Shown here: positions 46,114 through 54,585 of the stretch, piece by piece
Layout: each line of letters opens with the position of its first letter
Position numbering within the stretch: position 1 is the stretch's first letter
Assembly: GCA_017450105.1 (NCBI GenBank)
Contig: JAFSXC010000106.1
Coordinates: 1-62,263, forward strand
Source: Lachnospiraceae bacterium
Lineage (GTDB): Bacteria > Bacillota > Clostridia > Lachnospirales > Lachnospiraceae
DNA length: 62,263 nucleotides
Direction of reading: 5' to 3'
Made by a program: the position numbers and the translations under genes
Notes under the pieces: model-generated
Seen by the model: only the letters and a program-made list of their open reading frames with translations
The model's database searches: none
What the model was told of the DNA's origin: nothing

Positions 46114-47499
46114 ATGGAAATTAAGCCTTTTCGATGCAAAACAGAAGATCTGACCCCCGGAATGGTGACGGTAGGGATCGTAAGGAGTCCTTCGGGACAG
46201 GAGATCCTGATGCCGGGAACGAGACTCACGAAATTTCTGATTACCCGGCTCGTCTATTATAAAGTAGAAAGTGCTGATGTGCTCATACCTCCGACGGAAA
46301 CCATCGCGATTCCTCCCAGCGCGGTCTTTACAGAGCAGGAGGAGGAGCCGAAGCCCCCGGTAGAACCGGTGGCGCCAAAGGAACCCGAGCCGCCGGCTGG
46401 TCTTTCGGATGAGGAGCTTACGATCTCCCCGTATGAGGATGAGGAGAAGCCGACGCCGGCTCCTGCGCCAAAGCCCGTGGAGGAGGCAAAGTCCCGGATT
46501 ACGGTCGCTCCCATGCCGCAGACCGCCGTATTTAAAAATACGGAGGTGAAGCCGAAGGAGACCCGGATCCTGAAGGCCACGGATAAGATCGTGGCGCCGA
46601 CGGGAATCGGCGGGACCGTGAATCCCACATACTCCCAAGCGGTAAAGCGGTCGGAAAAGTTTAAAACCTATGAGACGGAATTCGCCATTGTCCTGGCGCA
46701 GATGTCGGAGAGCTTTCCGAAGATCGCAAGGGGCGAGATGTCGATTCATCCGGAAGAAGCGATCGAGGGTGTGAAGCATCTCTTTAAAATGATCCCGACT
46801 TCGATCGAACGCTTTGATATGATCCATAATATGCGGGAGAACGACGATGCGGTTTATGCCCATTCCCTGAATGTGGCCATGATCGCCCGACAGATTGCCG
46901 TCTGGCTGAAGCTTCCGGATGAGGAAGTGGATGTGGTGACGCTCGCCGGGATCTACCACGATATCGGAAAGCTGAAGGTTCCGATAGAGATTTTGAATAA
47001 AACGGAAAAGCTGACAGACGATGAGTTTAAGCTGCTCAGAAACCATCCCATGTACGGAATGGAAATTCTGAAACGACAGGATATCGATGTCCGGGTGAAA
47101 AAGGCGGCGGTCCAGCACCATGAGAGGAGCGACGGAAGCGGTTATCCCAGAGGCCTGATGGATTGGGAAATCGAGGATGAATCCTATCTGATCGCTCTGG
47201 CGGATGTATATGAGGCCATGACCGCGAAGAGGGCCTTCCGAGCTCCGTTATCTCCCTTCCAGGTGATCGCGGAATTTGAGAAGAATGGTTTTTCCCTTTA
47301 TAAAACGGAATATCTGCTTACCTTTATGAAGCAGATCGCAAAGACCTACCAGAATAACCGGATTATGTTAAATAACGGAGCCAGTGCAAATATCGTTCTT
47401 TTGAATGAAAACAGGCTCTCGAAACCGGTCGTTCAGTTGAACGACGGTACATGCATCGATCTGTCCAATAGTAATCTGTACATACAGGCTCTGATCTGA
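46114..47499 (+). CDS. HD-GYP domain protein (probable c-di-GMP phosphodiesterase)
   Basis: Would hydrolyse cyclic di-GMP. The 461-residue cytoplasmic protein has an N-terminal domain (about 1-70), a proline-rich linker (about 75-185) and a C-terminal HD-GYP domain (about 220-430). Its metal and signature residues are visible: HSLNVAMIARQIA, GIYHDIGKLKVP, NHPMYGMEIL, HHERSDGSGYPRGL and ALADVYEAMTAKRAF. These are intact, unlike in degenerate relatives. The promoter predicts a leaderless transcript. A hairpin overlaps the stop codon. It opposes metK across the divergent region. Confidence 0.9.
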   Translation: MEIKPFRCKTEDLTPGMVTVGIVRSPSGQEILMPGTRLTKFLITRLVYYKVESADVLIPPTETIAIPPSAVFTEQEEEPKPPVEPVAPKEPEPPAGLSDEELTISPYEDEEKPTPAPAPKPVEEAKSRITVAPMPQTAVFKNTEVKPKETRILKATDKIVAPTGIGGTVNPTYSQAVKRSEKFKTYETEFAIVLAQMSESFPKIARGEMSIHPEEAIEGVKHLFKMIPTSIERFDMIHNMRENDDAVYAHSLNVAMIARQIAVWLKLPDEEVDVVTLAGIYHDIGKLKVPIEILNKTEKLTDDEFKLLRNHPMYGMEILKRQDIDVRVKKAAVQHHERSDGSGYPRGLMDWEIEDESYLIALADVYEAMTAKRAFRAPLSPFQVIAEFEKNGFSLYKTEYLLTFMKQIAKTYQNNRIMLNNGASANIVLLNENRLSKPVVQLNDGTCIDLSNSNLYIQALI

Positions 47500-47525
47500 T
47501 CGTCAGAGCCTGTATCCTTGTTTTT
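47483..47525 (+). terminator. Terminator hairpin spanning the HD-GYP stop codon
   Basis: CAGGCTCTGA pairs with TCAGAGCCTG (10 bp, 8-base loop containing the TGA), followed by TATCCTTGTTTTT. The T-run is separated from the stem by 8 bases, so termination may be partial. The next gene starts 15 bases later. Confidence 0.6.
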
Positions 47526-47539
47526 CATGCCATGAAACC

Positions 47540-48832
47540 ATGAAGCGCGCGATTGTTTTGAGCGGAGGCGGCACGAAGGGCGCTTATGAGCTCGGTGTCT
47601 GGAAAGCCCTGCGGGAAAAGGAAACGGAATTTCATATAGTGACGGGAACCTCCATCGGTGCCATCAACGGTGCCATGATGTGCACCGGAGATTATGAAAA
47701 ATGCTGTAATATGTGGGAAAATATGGTCATGGAAGACCTGATGAACGACGGCATAACGGTTACCAACACCATGGAGGATTTTTACAATAATAAAAAGCCG
47801 CTGGGCCCGTTTTTACGAAAATACTTTAAACGGGGCGGAATAGATAATTCTCCTTTTACTGATTTTGTCAGAAAAAACATTAGTGAGGAGAAGGTGCGTT
47901 CCTCCAAAGTGGAGTACGGGCTGGTTACGGTAAAACAGAAGGGGCTGTTCCCATGCTGTCTTTCCAGACAGGAGATCCCTCAGGGGAAGCTTAAGGACTT
48001 TGTAATCGCTTCCTCCTCGATCTACCCGGTATTTCCGATCCATGAAATTGACGGAGAGCCTTATCTGGACGGCTGTTATTATGACAATCTTCCGATCGAT
48101 CTGGCCTTCCGGCTGGGAGCGACGGATGTGATCGCGGTGGATATGCATACGCTTCCGCAGCATCCCAACTATGCGGATCGTCCTTACGTGACCTACCTGA
48201 CGCCGAGTCGTGAGCTGGGGGGAGTTCTGGATTTTGATCCCGAACGGATCAAAAGCAATATCCGCGCAGGCTATCGGGATGCCATGCGCAAATTCGGAAA
48301 ATACAAGGGCTTTACCTACAGCTTTTACCCTGAGAGCCTGAAGAAATACCGTCGTTCGGCGGAGCGCTTCTGCCTTATGATCGCCAGAAGCGAGGCTGTG
48401 ATCATGGAAAGGGATACCAGTAAGCTGGAAAAAGCAGGCGATCTGCACCGGATCTTTCAGCTTTTTCAGAAGGGAACCGGCAGGAAGGAGCTGAAAAAGG
48501 AGGACTATTTCCTGCGGGCAGCGGAGCTCTGCGGCGAAGTTTATGAGATCAGCTCCGAGGAAATCTACGATATGTCCGATTATGCGAGGAAGCTGTTAAG
48601 CCGTATCAAAACAGTCGACGCCTATCCGGACGCGGGAATCTTTGCCAACATAAGTCAGCGCGGGATCATTAAGCGTCTGATGGACCTGAAGCTTCAGAAC
48701 GAGGTAGAATATCTGACCGGTTGTCTGTATTATGCACTTCGTTCCGATACATTGAGTTTAAATGACCGTGCGCAGATCCTGGCGCTTCTGCCCCAGGAAA
48801 CGGCGGCAGCCATGTTTTTAACAGCCTTATGA
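47540..48832 (+). CDS. Patatin-like phospholipase
   Basis: A 430-residue lipid acyl hydrolase of the RssA/patatin group. The oxyanion-hole segment SGGGTKGAYELGVWKAL, the nucleophile elbow GTSIGAING, and the catalytic aspartate in EPYLDGCYYDNLPIDLAFRLGA are all intact. A C-terminal extension (about 300-430) is helical and unrecognised. No ribosome site or clear promoter is visible between the terminator and the ATG, so expression probably depends on read-through from the HD-GYP gene. Its stop overlaps the next start (ATGA). Confidence 0.9.
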   Translation: MKRAIVLSGGGTKGAYELGVWKALREKETEFHIVTGTSIGAINGAMMCTGDYEKCCNMWENMVMEDLMNDGITVTNTMEDFYNNKKPLGPFLRKYFKRGGIDNSPFTDFVRKNISEEKVRSSKVEYGLVTVKQKGLFPCCLSRQEIPQGKLKDFVIASSSIYPVFPIHEIDGEPYLDGCYYDNLPIDLAFRLGATDVIAVDMHTLPQHPNYADRPYVTYLTPSRELGGVLDFDPERIKSNIRAGYRDAMRKFGKYKGFTYSFYPESLKKYRRSAERFCLMIARSEAVIMERDTSKLEKAGDLHRIFQLFQKGTGRKELKKEDYFLRAAELCGEVYEISSEEIYDMSDYARKLLSRIKTVDAYPDAGIFANISQRGIIKRLMDLKLQNEVEYLTGCLYYALRSDTLSLNDRAQILALLPQETAAAMFLTAL

Positions 48833-51351
48833 AAAAACATTTGATCAAGATCGGTGTGCTGGTGGCGGCATTTCTTCTGTCCGTCTTCGGTTTTTCACGG
48901 ATGACCAACAAGACAAATATCGATATGACCAGGGAAATGGCTCCGGCAACTCTGCCGACAGTCACTCTTTTCTATGGGGATACCCGGATTAATGAGCTGA
49001 AGGCCTATACCGCAGAGATGGAGACCCGGTTTATGCGGGATACGATAACTCCATTGGAGGATAACCATATTCTGAATCTGGAAATCTCCGGACTGAGGAC
49101 GGGTGAGCCGAATCTGGCCTGGCAGCTTCGGACACTGAACGGGGAGACCCTGCTGGCGGACGGACAGGTTACGGAGTTTACGGGCCGCGGGAGCGCTCTC
49201 CGCTGCGAGATAGAAATACAGAGCATTATCGATGAAGGAGAGGAATATTCTCTGATCCTTTCGCTGGCGCAGGACGATCGTGTCTGCCGCTTCTATACCA
49301 GATTGCTTTTATCCGGGAATGCCTATGTCCGGGAGGGCCTGGATTTCATCATGAATTTTCACAACAAGGCCCTGGATAAGGGCTCCTATGAGACCCTGAG
49401 TACATGGCTGGAGCCGGATGTAACGGCAAACAACCAGACGCTTCAGAAGGTGGATATCCATTCCTCTCCGGACCAGATCGGTTACGGCGAGCTTTCTCCG
49501 TCGGTTCTGATCCAGCCGGTTCCCCGTATCGTGGAGATCAATTCCTCTTATATCGTGGTTTTGATGAATTATGTGCTGACCCGGATCGGAGATGACGGTG
49601 CTACGGAATATTATAATGCGGAAGAATATTTCCGGGTACGCCATACTGAGGAAAGAGAATACCTTCTGAATTATGAGCGCACCATGAACCAGCTCTATCG
49701 GGGGGAAACGGCTCTGTTTTACGACAGCCTGATCCAGCTCGGTATAAGGTCTGAGGATGTGGAATACTGTGTGAACGAGGCGGGTACGGCCGCTGCGTTT
49801 GTGCAGGAGGGAGAGCTCTGGGGAGTAAACTTCAGTACCGGACGGCTCTACCGCATTTTCAGCTTCCGCGGTCTGGAGGGGATCGATCAGAGAGAAAACA
49901 GTCTTTCCCACGAGATACGGATCGTGAATATCTCCGAGGATGGCAGTGTTCATTTTGTGGTCTACGGCTACATGGACCGCGGGGAGCATGAGGGAGAATG
50001 CGGAATAGCCGTATACCATTTTGACTCGCTGGTCAATACGATCGAGAAGCAGGTCTTTATTCCTTCCTCCAGATCCTTTCCGGTCCTTCGATCGAATATG
50101 GACGGAGTGATCTATGAAAACGAGGACGGTATTTTCTATTTCATGCTCGGCGGCTTTGTTTATCAGATCGATCTGAACAGCAGAACTATTTTGCAGAAGA
50201 TCTCTTCTTTAAATGACGGGAAATGGTGTGTACCGGAATCCAACCGGTATCTGGTCTATCAGTCTGAGGGGGACCGGTACTCCGCAACGGAGCTTACGAT
50301 TCTGGATTTTGAAGATGGAACGGAATTTGAGATCACCGCGAATGAGGGAGAGTATCTGATGCCACTTGGCTTTATGCAGGAGGACCTGATCTACGGCGTT
50401 GCCAGAGCGTCTGATATTTATGTCGATGCGGCGGGTCTGGTTACCTTCCCGATGTATAAGGTCTGCATCATGAATGCGGGAGAACCGCACACGCTTTTGA
50501 AGGAATATCAAAAAGACGGAATCTTTGTTCAGGATATCTCGGTTTCGGGCTATACGATTTATCTGGAGCGCCTTGCCCGGGGAGCCAAGGGCTACGAAAG
50601 CATCGAGCAGGATACCATTATGAACCGGGAAGGCGAGGACATGGAAGAGGTAACTGTGCAGACTACGGTTACCATAGATAAGGAGACGGAGGTACAGATC
50701 GATCTCGGAAAGGAGATTAAGAATACCGCTCCGAAAATGCTGACGCCGAAGGAGGTTATGACAGAGGAGGATCGGACGGTCACCCTGCCCGGCGGAGAGA
50801 AGTCCAATCTGTATTATGCCTATGCGGCCGGGGATGTGCTTTTGTCCTCGGATATTTTCCGGGATGCCGTGATCATGGCGGATCAGTATATGGGAGTTGT
50901 TGTCGATACCGATATGCATTACCTGTGGATGAGAGCGCGCTCCTTAAGCTGTCCTCCGATTCAGATCGATACGGAGGCGCTGGCCGGAAGCACCGGCTCC
51001 ATTGCGGGGTGTGTTCGCGGAATGCTTGCATCAAAGGATATTTCCATTGATGTGGAGTCGCTTCTGAACAGCGGGCAGACGCCGAGGCAGATTTTGGAAA
51101 GCTCGCTCAAGGATTCGCTGTTCCTGGATCTTTCCGGCTGCGATATTACGGAAACTCTGTATTATATCAGCAACGGAGCGCCTGTGTTTGCGATGTCCGG
51201 GACGGATACGGCTGTGCTACTGGTGGGCTATGACGGAGCATCCGTTACCTGGCTGGATCCTGTGACCACGAAGCATACAACGATGGAGATGACGGAGGCG
51301 CAGAGCTTTTTCGGAGAATGTGGCAATATATTCTTTACATATACGGATTAG
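48829..51351 (+). CDS. Large exported protein with a C39-like terminal domain
   Basis: An 840-residue protein with an N-terminal membrane/signal helix (LIKIGVLVAAFLLSVFGF). A stretch of beta-rich, propeller-like repeats fills about 300-600 (e.g. IRIVNISEDGSVHFVVYGY, FPVLRSNMDGVIYENEDGIF, NRYLVYQSEGDRYSATELTI). The end (about 765-840) resembles a C39-type papain-like fold (GAPVFAMSG, AVLLVGYDGASVTWLDPVT). The histidine expected before AVLLVGYD is a threonine, and no catalytic cysteine is evident, so it is probably not a protease. It is coupled to the patatin gene by an ATGA overlap. I do not recognise the whole protein. Confidence 0.75.
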   Translation: MKKHLIKIGVLVAAFLLSVFGFSRMTNKTNIDMTREMAPATLPTVTLFYGDTRINELKAYTAEMETRFMRDTITPLEDNHILNLEISGLRTGEPNLAWQLRTLNGETLLADGQVTEFTGRGSALRCEIEIQSIIDEGEEYSLILSLAQDDRVCRFYTRLLLSGNAYVREGLDFIMNFHNKALDKGSYETLSTWLEPDVTANNQTLQKVDIHSSPDQIGYGELSPSVLIQPVPRIVEINSSYIVVLMNYVLTRIGDDGATEYYNAEEYFRVRHTEEREYLLNYERTMNQLYRGETALFYDSLIQLGIRSEDVEYCVNEAGTAAAFVQEGELWGVNFSTGRLYRIFSFRGLEGIDQRENSLSHEIRIVNISEDGSVHFVVYGYMDRGEHEGECGIAVYHFDSLVNTIEKQVFIPSSRSFPVLRSNMDGVIYENEDGIFYFMLGGFVYQIDLNSRTILQKISSLNDGKWCVPESNRYLVYQSEGDRYSATELTILDFEDGTEFEITANEGEYLMPLGFMQEDLIYGVARASDIYVDAAGLVTFPMYKVCIMNAGEPHTLLKEYQKDGIFVQDISVSGYTIYLERLARGAKGYESIEQDTIMNREGEDMEEVTVQTTVTIDKETEVQIDLGKEIKNTAPKMLTPKEVMTEEDRTVTLPGGEKSNLYYAYAAGDVLLSSDIFRDAVIMADQYMGVVVDTDMHYLWMRARSLSCPPIQIDTEALAGSTGSIAGCVRGMLASKDISIDVESLLNSGQTPRQILESSLKDSLFLDLSGCDITETLYYISNGAPVFAMSGTDTAVLLVGYDGASVTWLDPVTTKHTTMEMTEAQSFFGECGNIFFTYTD

Positions 51352-51373
51352 TATCTGCTAATCCTTGAAATAG

Positions 51374-51397
51374 CGGGATTTATCCTGTAAAATCCCG
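51374..51397 (+). terminator. Hairpin after the large exported protein gene
   Basis: CGGGATTT pairs perfectly with AAATCCCG (8-base loop), 22 bases after the stop codon. No U-run follows directly, so its ability to terminate is uncertain. Confidence 0.4.
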
Positions 51398-51466
51398 TGA
51401 AAAATGATAAAAAAAATCGGAATAAGGTTCTTCTTTCGTTCAAAATCACGTTTTTTTGCACGATGC

Positions 51467-51495
51467 TTGAAATGTAAGCTAAATCGAGTTATATT
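51467..51495 (+). promoter_or_regulatory. Promoter of the HPr-like / DUF6465 genes
   Basis: TTGAAA (51467-51472), 17-base spacer, TATATT (51490-51495). A perfect 7-bp inverted repeat, GCTAAAT/ATTTAGC (51478-51484 and 51493-51499), overlaps the spacer and -10 box and could be an operator. The leader would be about 33 bases. Confidence 0.6.
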
Positions 51496-51534
51496 TAGCG
51501 CTGGAACTATGATGGCAATGCGAAAGAGTGTGAT

Positions 51535-51792
51535 ATGAGTTCGAAAAAAGAAGTGATCGTTTCAGATCTGGCAGGAAAGCGTGAAAATGCCTTTGCGGAG
51601 CTGGTTCAGGTAGCGTGTCGTTTCGACAGCCGAATCACTCTGGAAAGCAACAATAAACGTATCAATGCCAAAAGTATTATGGGTATTATGGCTTTTCATC
51701 CCTCCGGCGGAATGACCGTCAATATTGAGACGGAAGGAAAGGATGAGTCGGAAGCCCTTATGGCAATGGAACAGTTTTTGGTTTGTCAATGA
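51535..51792 (+). CDS. HPr-family protein lacking the phosphorylatable histidine
   Basis: An 85-residue protein with the HPr fold pattern (LVQVACRFDSRITLESNNKRINAKSIMGIMAFHPSGGMTVNIETEGKDE). In place of GxHARP, the PTS phosphorylation site, it reads GKRENA, so His15 is replaced by Arg16 and Arg17 by Asn18. The regulatory serine region NAKSIMGIM (Ser47) is kept. It cannot accept a phosphate from Enzyme I, but could still be a target of HPr kinase, as with Bacillus Crh. A genuine HPr should exist elsewhere in the genome. It lies 20 bases before the DUF6465 gene. Confidence 0.88.
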   Translation: MSSKKEVIVSDLAGKRENAFAELVQVACRFDSRITLESNNKRINAKSIMGIMAFHPSGGMTVNIETEGKDESEALMAMEQFLVCQ

Positions 51793-51812
51793 TATATTGA
51801 GAGGAGAGAGTG

Positions 51813-52397
51813 ATGGCAACGATCAATACGAAGGCAACTTCAGCCGCAGATTCATCTGCAGCAAAGACTGCGGGTGAAGCAGTAAAGTCTGCTGCTGAGA
51901 AGACAGCAGCGTCCGTTAAGTCTTTGACGGATAAGGCAGCGGGTGCTGTGAAGAGCGTTGAGGAGAAAACGGTTTCTGCCGTAAAGTCCGTAGCGAAGAC
52001 CACATCGGAAACAGTAAAGCCTGCGACAGAGAAGGTGGTTGAGACTGTAAAGCCGGCGGTATCGAAGGTGACGGAGACCGTGAAGAATGGTGCCAAGAAG
52101 ACAGCGGCCAAAGCGAAATCCGGTGCCAAAAAGACTGCAGCGAAGGCAAAAGCTACCGTTGCTAAGGCCAAGGTAAAAGCGACCGCATCCAAGGGCGATG
52201 TGAATACAAAGGTATTCGTACAGTATGCCGGTAATGAGGTTTCGGAGAATGATATTATCGAGCGTGTAAAAGAGGCTTATGTAGCCGAAGGTAATCGCGC
52301 TTCCGGTATCAAGTCCATTCAGATCTATCTGAAGCCGGAAGAGAATGCCGCTTACTATGTGATTAACAACATTGCCGGAAGAATCGATCTGTTTTAA
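51813..52397 (+). CDS. DUF6465-type protein with histone-H1-like basic region
   Basis: A 194-residue protein. The first about 130 residues are almost entirely A, K, T, V, S and E, with alanine-lysine repeats (KKTAAKAKSGAKKTAAKAKA), resembling bacterial histone-H1-like tails. A compact C-terminal domain (about 135-194, KVFVQYAGNEVSENDIIERV, IKSIQIYLKPEENAAYYVIN) matches what I recall of DUF6465 proteins of Lachnospiraceae. It may bind nucleic acid or polymer granules, but the role is unproven. ATG 51813 has GAGGAGAG upstream. It is followed by a terminator. Confidence 0.8.
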   Translation: MATINTKATSAADSSAAKTAGEAVKSAAEKTAASVKSLTDKAAGAVKSVEEKTVSAVKSVAKTTSETVKPATEKVVETVKPAVSKVTETVKNGAKKTAAKAKSGAKKTAAKAKATVAKAKVKATASKGDVNTKVFVQYAGNEVSENDIIERVKEAYVAEGNRASGIKSIQIYLKPEENAAYYVINNIAGRIDLF

Positions 52398-52424
52398 GCT
52401 GATTTGATACAGAAAACGACAAAT

Positions 52425-52458
52425 AAACCGATGAGCATTGCTTGTCGGTTTTTTTTTT
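52425..52458 (+). terminator. Rho-independent terminator of the DUF6465 gene
   Basis: AAACCGA (52425-52431) pairs with TCGGTTT (52445-52451), with AGC/GCT possible inside. A run of ten T follows. The T-run also forms part of the spacer of the next promoter. Confidence 0.85.
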
Positions 52459-52466
52459 GCTATAAT
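52438..52466 (+). promoter_or_regulatory. Candidate sigI promoter overlapping the terminator
   Basis: TTGCTT (52438-52443), 17-base spacer, perfect TATAAT (52461-52466). A leader of about 38 bases with AGAGAG would precede ATG 52511. Sigma-I autoregulation is common but I could not pick out a clear sigma-I box. Confidence 0.5.
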
Positions 52467-52510
52467 ATGAAAGCTATTCTTCCCTGGGGTTGTAGACATA
52501 GAGAGATGTA

Positions 52511-53242
52511 ATGGAAAATGCCCATAATTTGCTCGGAGAGATCCGTAAGGATCCTGCTCTGCGTGATAAATATATAGCTGAAAATAAAAAGTTTATACTG
52601 GGCTGCGCCTATAAAGCTGTTAAGCATTTTGTTACGGAAAGTGATGACGAATGGTCGATTGCGTTGATTGCGTTTAACGAGGCGATCGATTCCTATGATG
52701 AAACACGAGGGACCTTTGAGGGCTTTGCTTCTCTTGTGATCAAAAGGCGTCTTGTGGATTACATCCGTTCGGAATCGCGCTTTTCTGGTGAGGTTTTGAC
52801 GGAACCGAAGATCATGGACGGTGATCTGGATGAGGAAGAGGATCCTACCGCCCACCAGCTTGAGGTTCGTAAGCGAACCGGGGAGCTTTCCGTCGATGAT
52901 GTGGGAAAGCTTTCGGTTCGGGATGAGATCGAGGCGATGCAGCTTGTTTTGAAGGATTACGATTTTTCCTTTTTTGATCTGGCTGATTGTTCGCCGAAAG
53001 CGGAAAAAACGAAGAAAAACTGTGCCCAGGTAGTAGCGGTTCTGCTGAAGGAGGAGCCTTTATTTCGAAAAATGCGGGGTAATCGAACGCTTCCTATTAA
53101 AGAATTGTGTGAATTTTCTCAAGTACCCCGAAAAATTCTGGAGCGTCATCGTAAATATATTATAGCTGCAGCGGAAATAATGCATGGAGACTTTCCGTTG
53201 CTTGTTGAATATCTTGGTTATATCAGAGAGGCATTATCATGA
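52511..53242 (+). CDS. sigI: RNA polymerase sigma factor SigI
   Basis: An alternative sigma factor of the SigI family, 243 residues. The N-terminal region 2-like segment is characteristic (FILGCAYKAVKHFVTESDDEWSIALIAFNEAIDSYD and FEGFASLVIKRRLVDYIRSE). The C-terminal half carries a helix-turn-helix-like end (LPIKELCEFSQVPRKILERHRKYIIAAAEI). In Bacillus and Clostridium such factors answer heat or external polysaccharides and are held by the membrane anti-sigma RsgI. The stop overlaps the rsgI start by 4 bases. Confidence 0.93.
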   Translation: MENAHNLLGEIRKDPALRDKYIAENKKFILGCAYKAVKHFVTESDDEWSIALIAFNEAIDSYDETRGTFEGFASLVIKRRLVDYIRSESRFSGEVLTEPKIMDGDLDEEEDPTAHQLEVRKRTGELSVDDVGKLSVRDEIEAMQLVLKDYDFSFFDLADCSPKAEKTKKNCAQVVAVLLKEEPLFRKMRGNRTLPIKELCEFSQVPRKILERHRKYIIAAAEIMHGDFPLLVEYLGYIREALS

Positions 53243-54585
53243 AAGCGGTCGTACTTGAGATCAGAGACGGTATTTGTGCCGTCATGAAGGAAGACGGCAC
53301 CGTCGTAAAAATTAAAAAACAGTGTGAAGTCGGGGATGTAATTGAGCTTACGGAAAAAGCCGGAATTGTACCGTTCCCGAAGACTTCGAGTTTCCGGAGG
53401 ATCCAGGCGATTGTTGCGGTTCTGGTCGCGGCGTTTGTGATTCTCGGCGGAACCTTCCATTATACCTCTACCGTAAAGGCCTGTGCCTTTGTGTCAATGG
53501 ATGTGAATCCGTCTCTGGAATATGTTCTGAACGCCAAGGATCGCGTCCTTTCCGTTCGGGCCTGGAATGAAGACGCGGAGCCGATCGTGGATTTTCTGAG
53601 CGGAGAAGGAAAGGTAAAGGGAAAGCTCATTGATGAGGCAGTGAGCGATACGACCCGGTATTTAAGAGAGCTGGGTTATCTCGGAAAGGAAGAAAAAGAG
53701 GATAATATTCTCGTTTCCGTTTCTACAAACGATAAAAATACTTCGGACCGTCTGGCGAGTGCGGTTATTACGGCTATCGAAACGATAGAAGAGAAGCCGG
53801 TCCGGGTGGAAGTGAAGGAAGCTACGCTCGAGGAGCATTCCCAGGCTGAGCAGTACGGGATCAGTACCGGCCGTTATGTAAAGGCGGTTGAAGGAAAGGT
53901 TAAAGAAGCGAGCGTTTCCGAGAATACGGGTAAAACGGAAGAAAATGGAACGGTTCTTACGCCGCAGGATCTCGAAAAGGCAAAAAGCGAGCCGGTGGAA
54001 ATCCTGATCGCTCAGGATAAGAAGGAACCGGAGGTACAGGGCCAGAAGGAAGAACCCATTCCGGTGGTGGATCGTCCGAATCCTGCCGTGAGTGAAGAAA
54101 AGAATAAGGAAGACAAGAAGGAAGAGAAGAAGGATAAGGAAAATAAGGATAAGGATAAGAACGAAGAGGCTACGGAACCTTCTACAGAGACGGAAGAAAA
54201 GTCGACAGAGCCGGTGAATACCGAGCCGACCGACCAGACCGAGGCTGCTCCCGCGGAGACGCAGGAGGGAACGACCGAGCCTTCTACGGAGACCAGTACC
54301 GAAGACGGAACGACAGAGGAACCGAGTACGGAAAGCCCGGAGCCCGATACCATGACAGAGGAAGAAAGAGCTGCCGCGGAGGCCGAAGCCGTCCGTCGCC
54401 AGCAGGAAGAAGAAGCTGCAGCAGCCGAAGCGGAAGCCGAAGCTGTTCGCCAGCAGCAGGAGATTGAAGCTGCGGAAGCCGAAGCGGAAGCCGAAGCCGT
54501 CCGTCAGCAGCAGGAGCAGGAAGCTATTGAAGGAGTGGTTCCGGTTCCGCCAACTACCGGTATTGCTGTCCCGGCTGAAGACTAA
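53239..54585 (+). CDS. rsgI: Anti-sigma-I factor RsgI family protein
   Basis: A 448-residue membrane protein that should hold SigI. The cytoplasmic N-terminal RsgI domain ([21 protein letters not shown]) is followed by one membrane helix (about 55-75, [19 protein letters not shown]). The juxtamembrane extracytoplasmic domain begins [18 protein letters not shown]. In studied RsgI proteins this conserved region undergoes self-cleavage at Asn-Pro, and the NP pair is intact here. The outer part ends in long Glu/Thr/Ala/Gln-rich disordered repeats with no carbohydrate-binding module, so what it senses is unclear. It is coupled to sigI and overlaps the convergent deoD by 4 bases. Confidence 0.92.
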   Translation: MKAVVLEIRDGICAVMKEDGTVVKIKKQCEVGDVIELTEKAGIVPFPKTSSFRRIQAIVAVLVAAFVILGGTFHYTSTVKACAFVSMDVNPSLEYVLNAKDRVLSVRAWNEDAEPIVDFLSGEGKVKGKLIDEAVSDTTRYLRELGYLGKEEKEDNILVSVSTNDKNTSDRLASAVITAIETIEEKPVRVEVKEATLEEHSQAEQYGISTGRYVKAVEGKVKEASVSENTGKTEENGTVLTPQDLEKAKSEPVEILIAQDKKEPEVQGQKEEPIPVVDRPNPAVSEEKNKEDKKEEKKDKENKDKDKNEEATEPSTETEEKSTEPVNTEPTDQTEAAPAETQEGTTEPSTETSTEDGTTEEPSTESPEPDTMTEEERAAAEAEAVRRQQEEEAAAAEAEAEAVRQQQEIEAAEAEAEAEAVRQQQEQEAIEGVVPVPPTTGIAVPAED

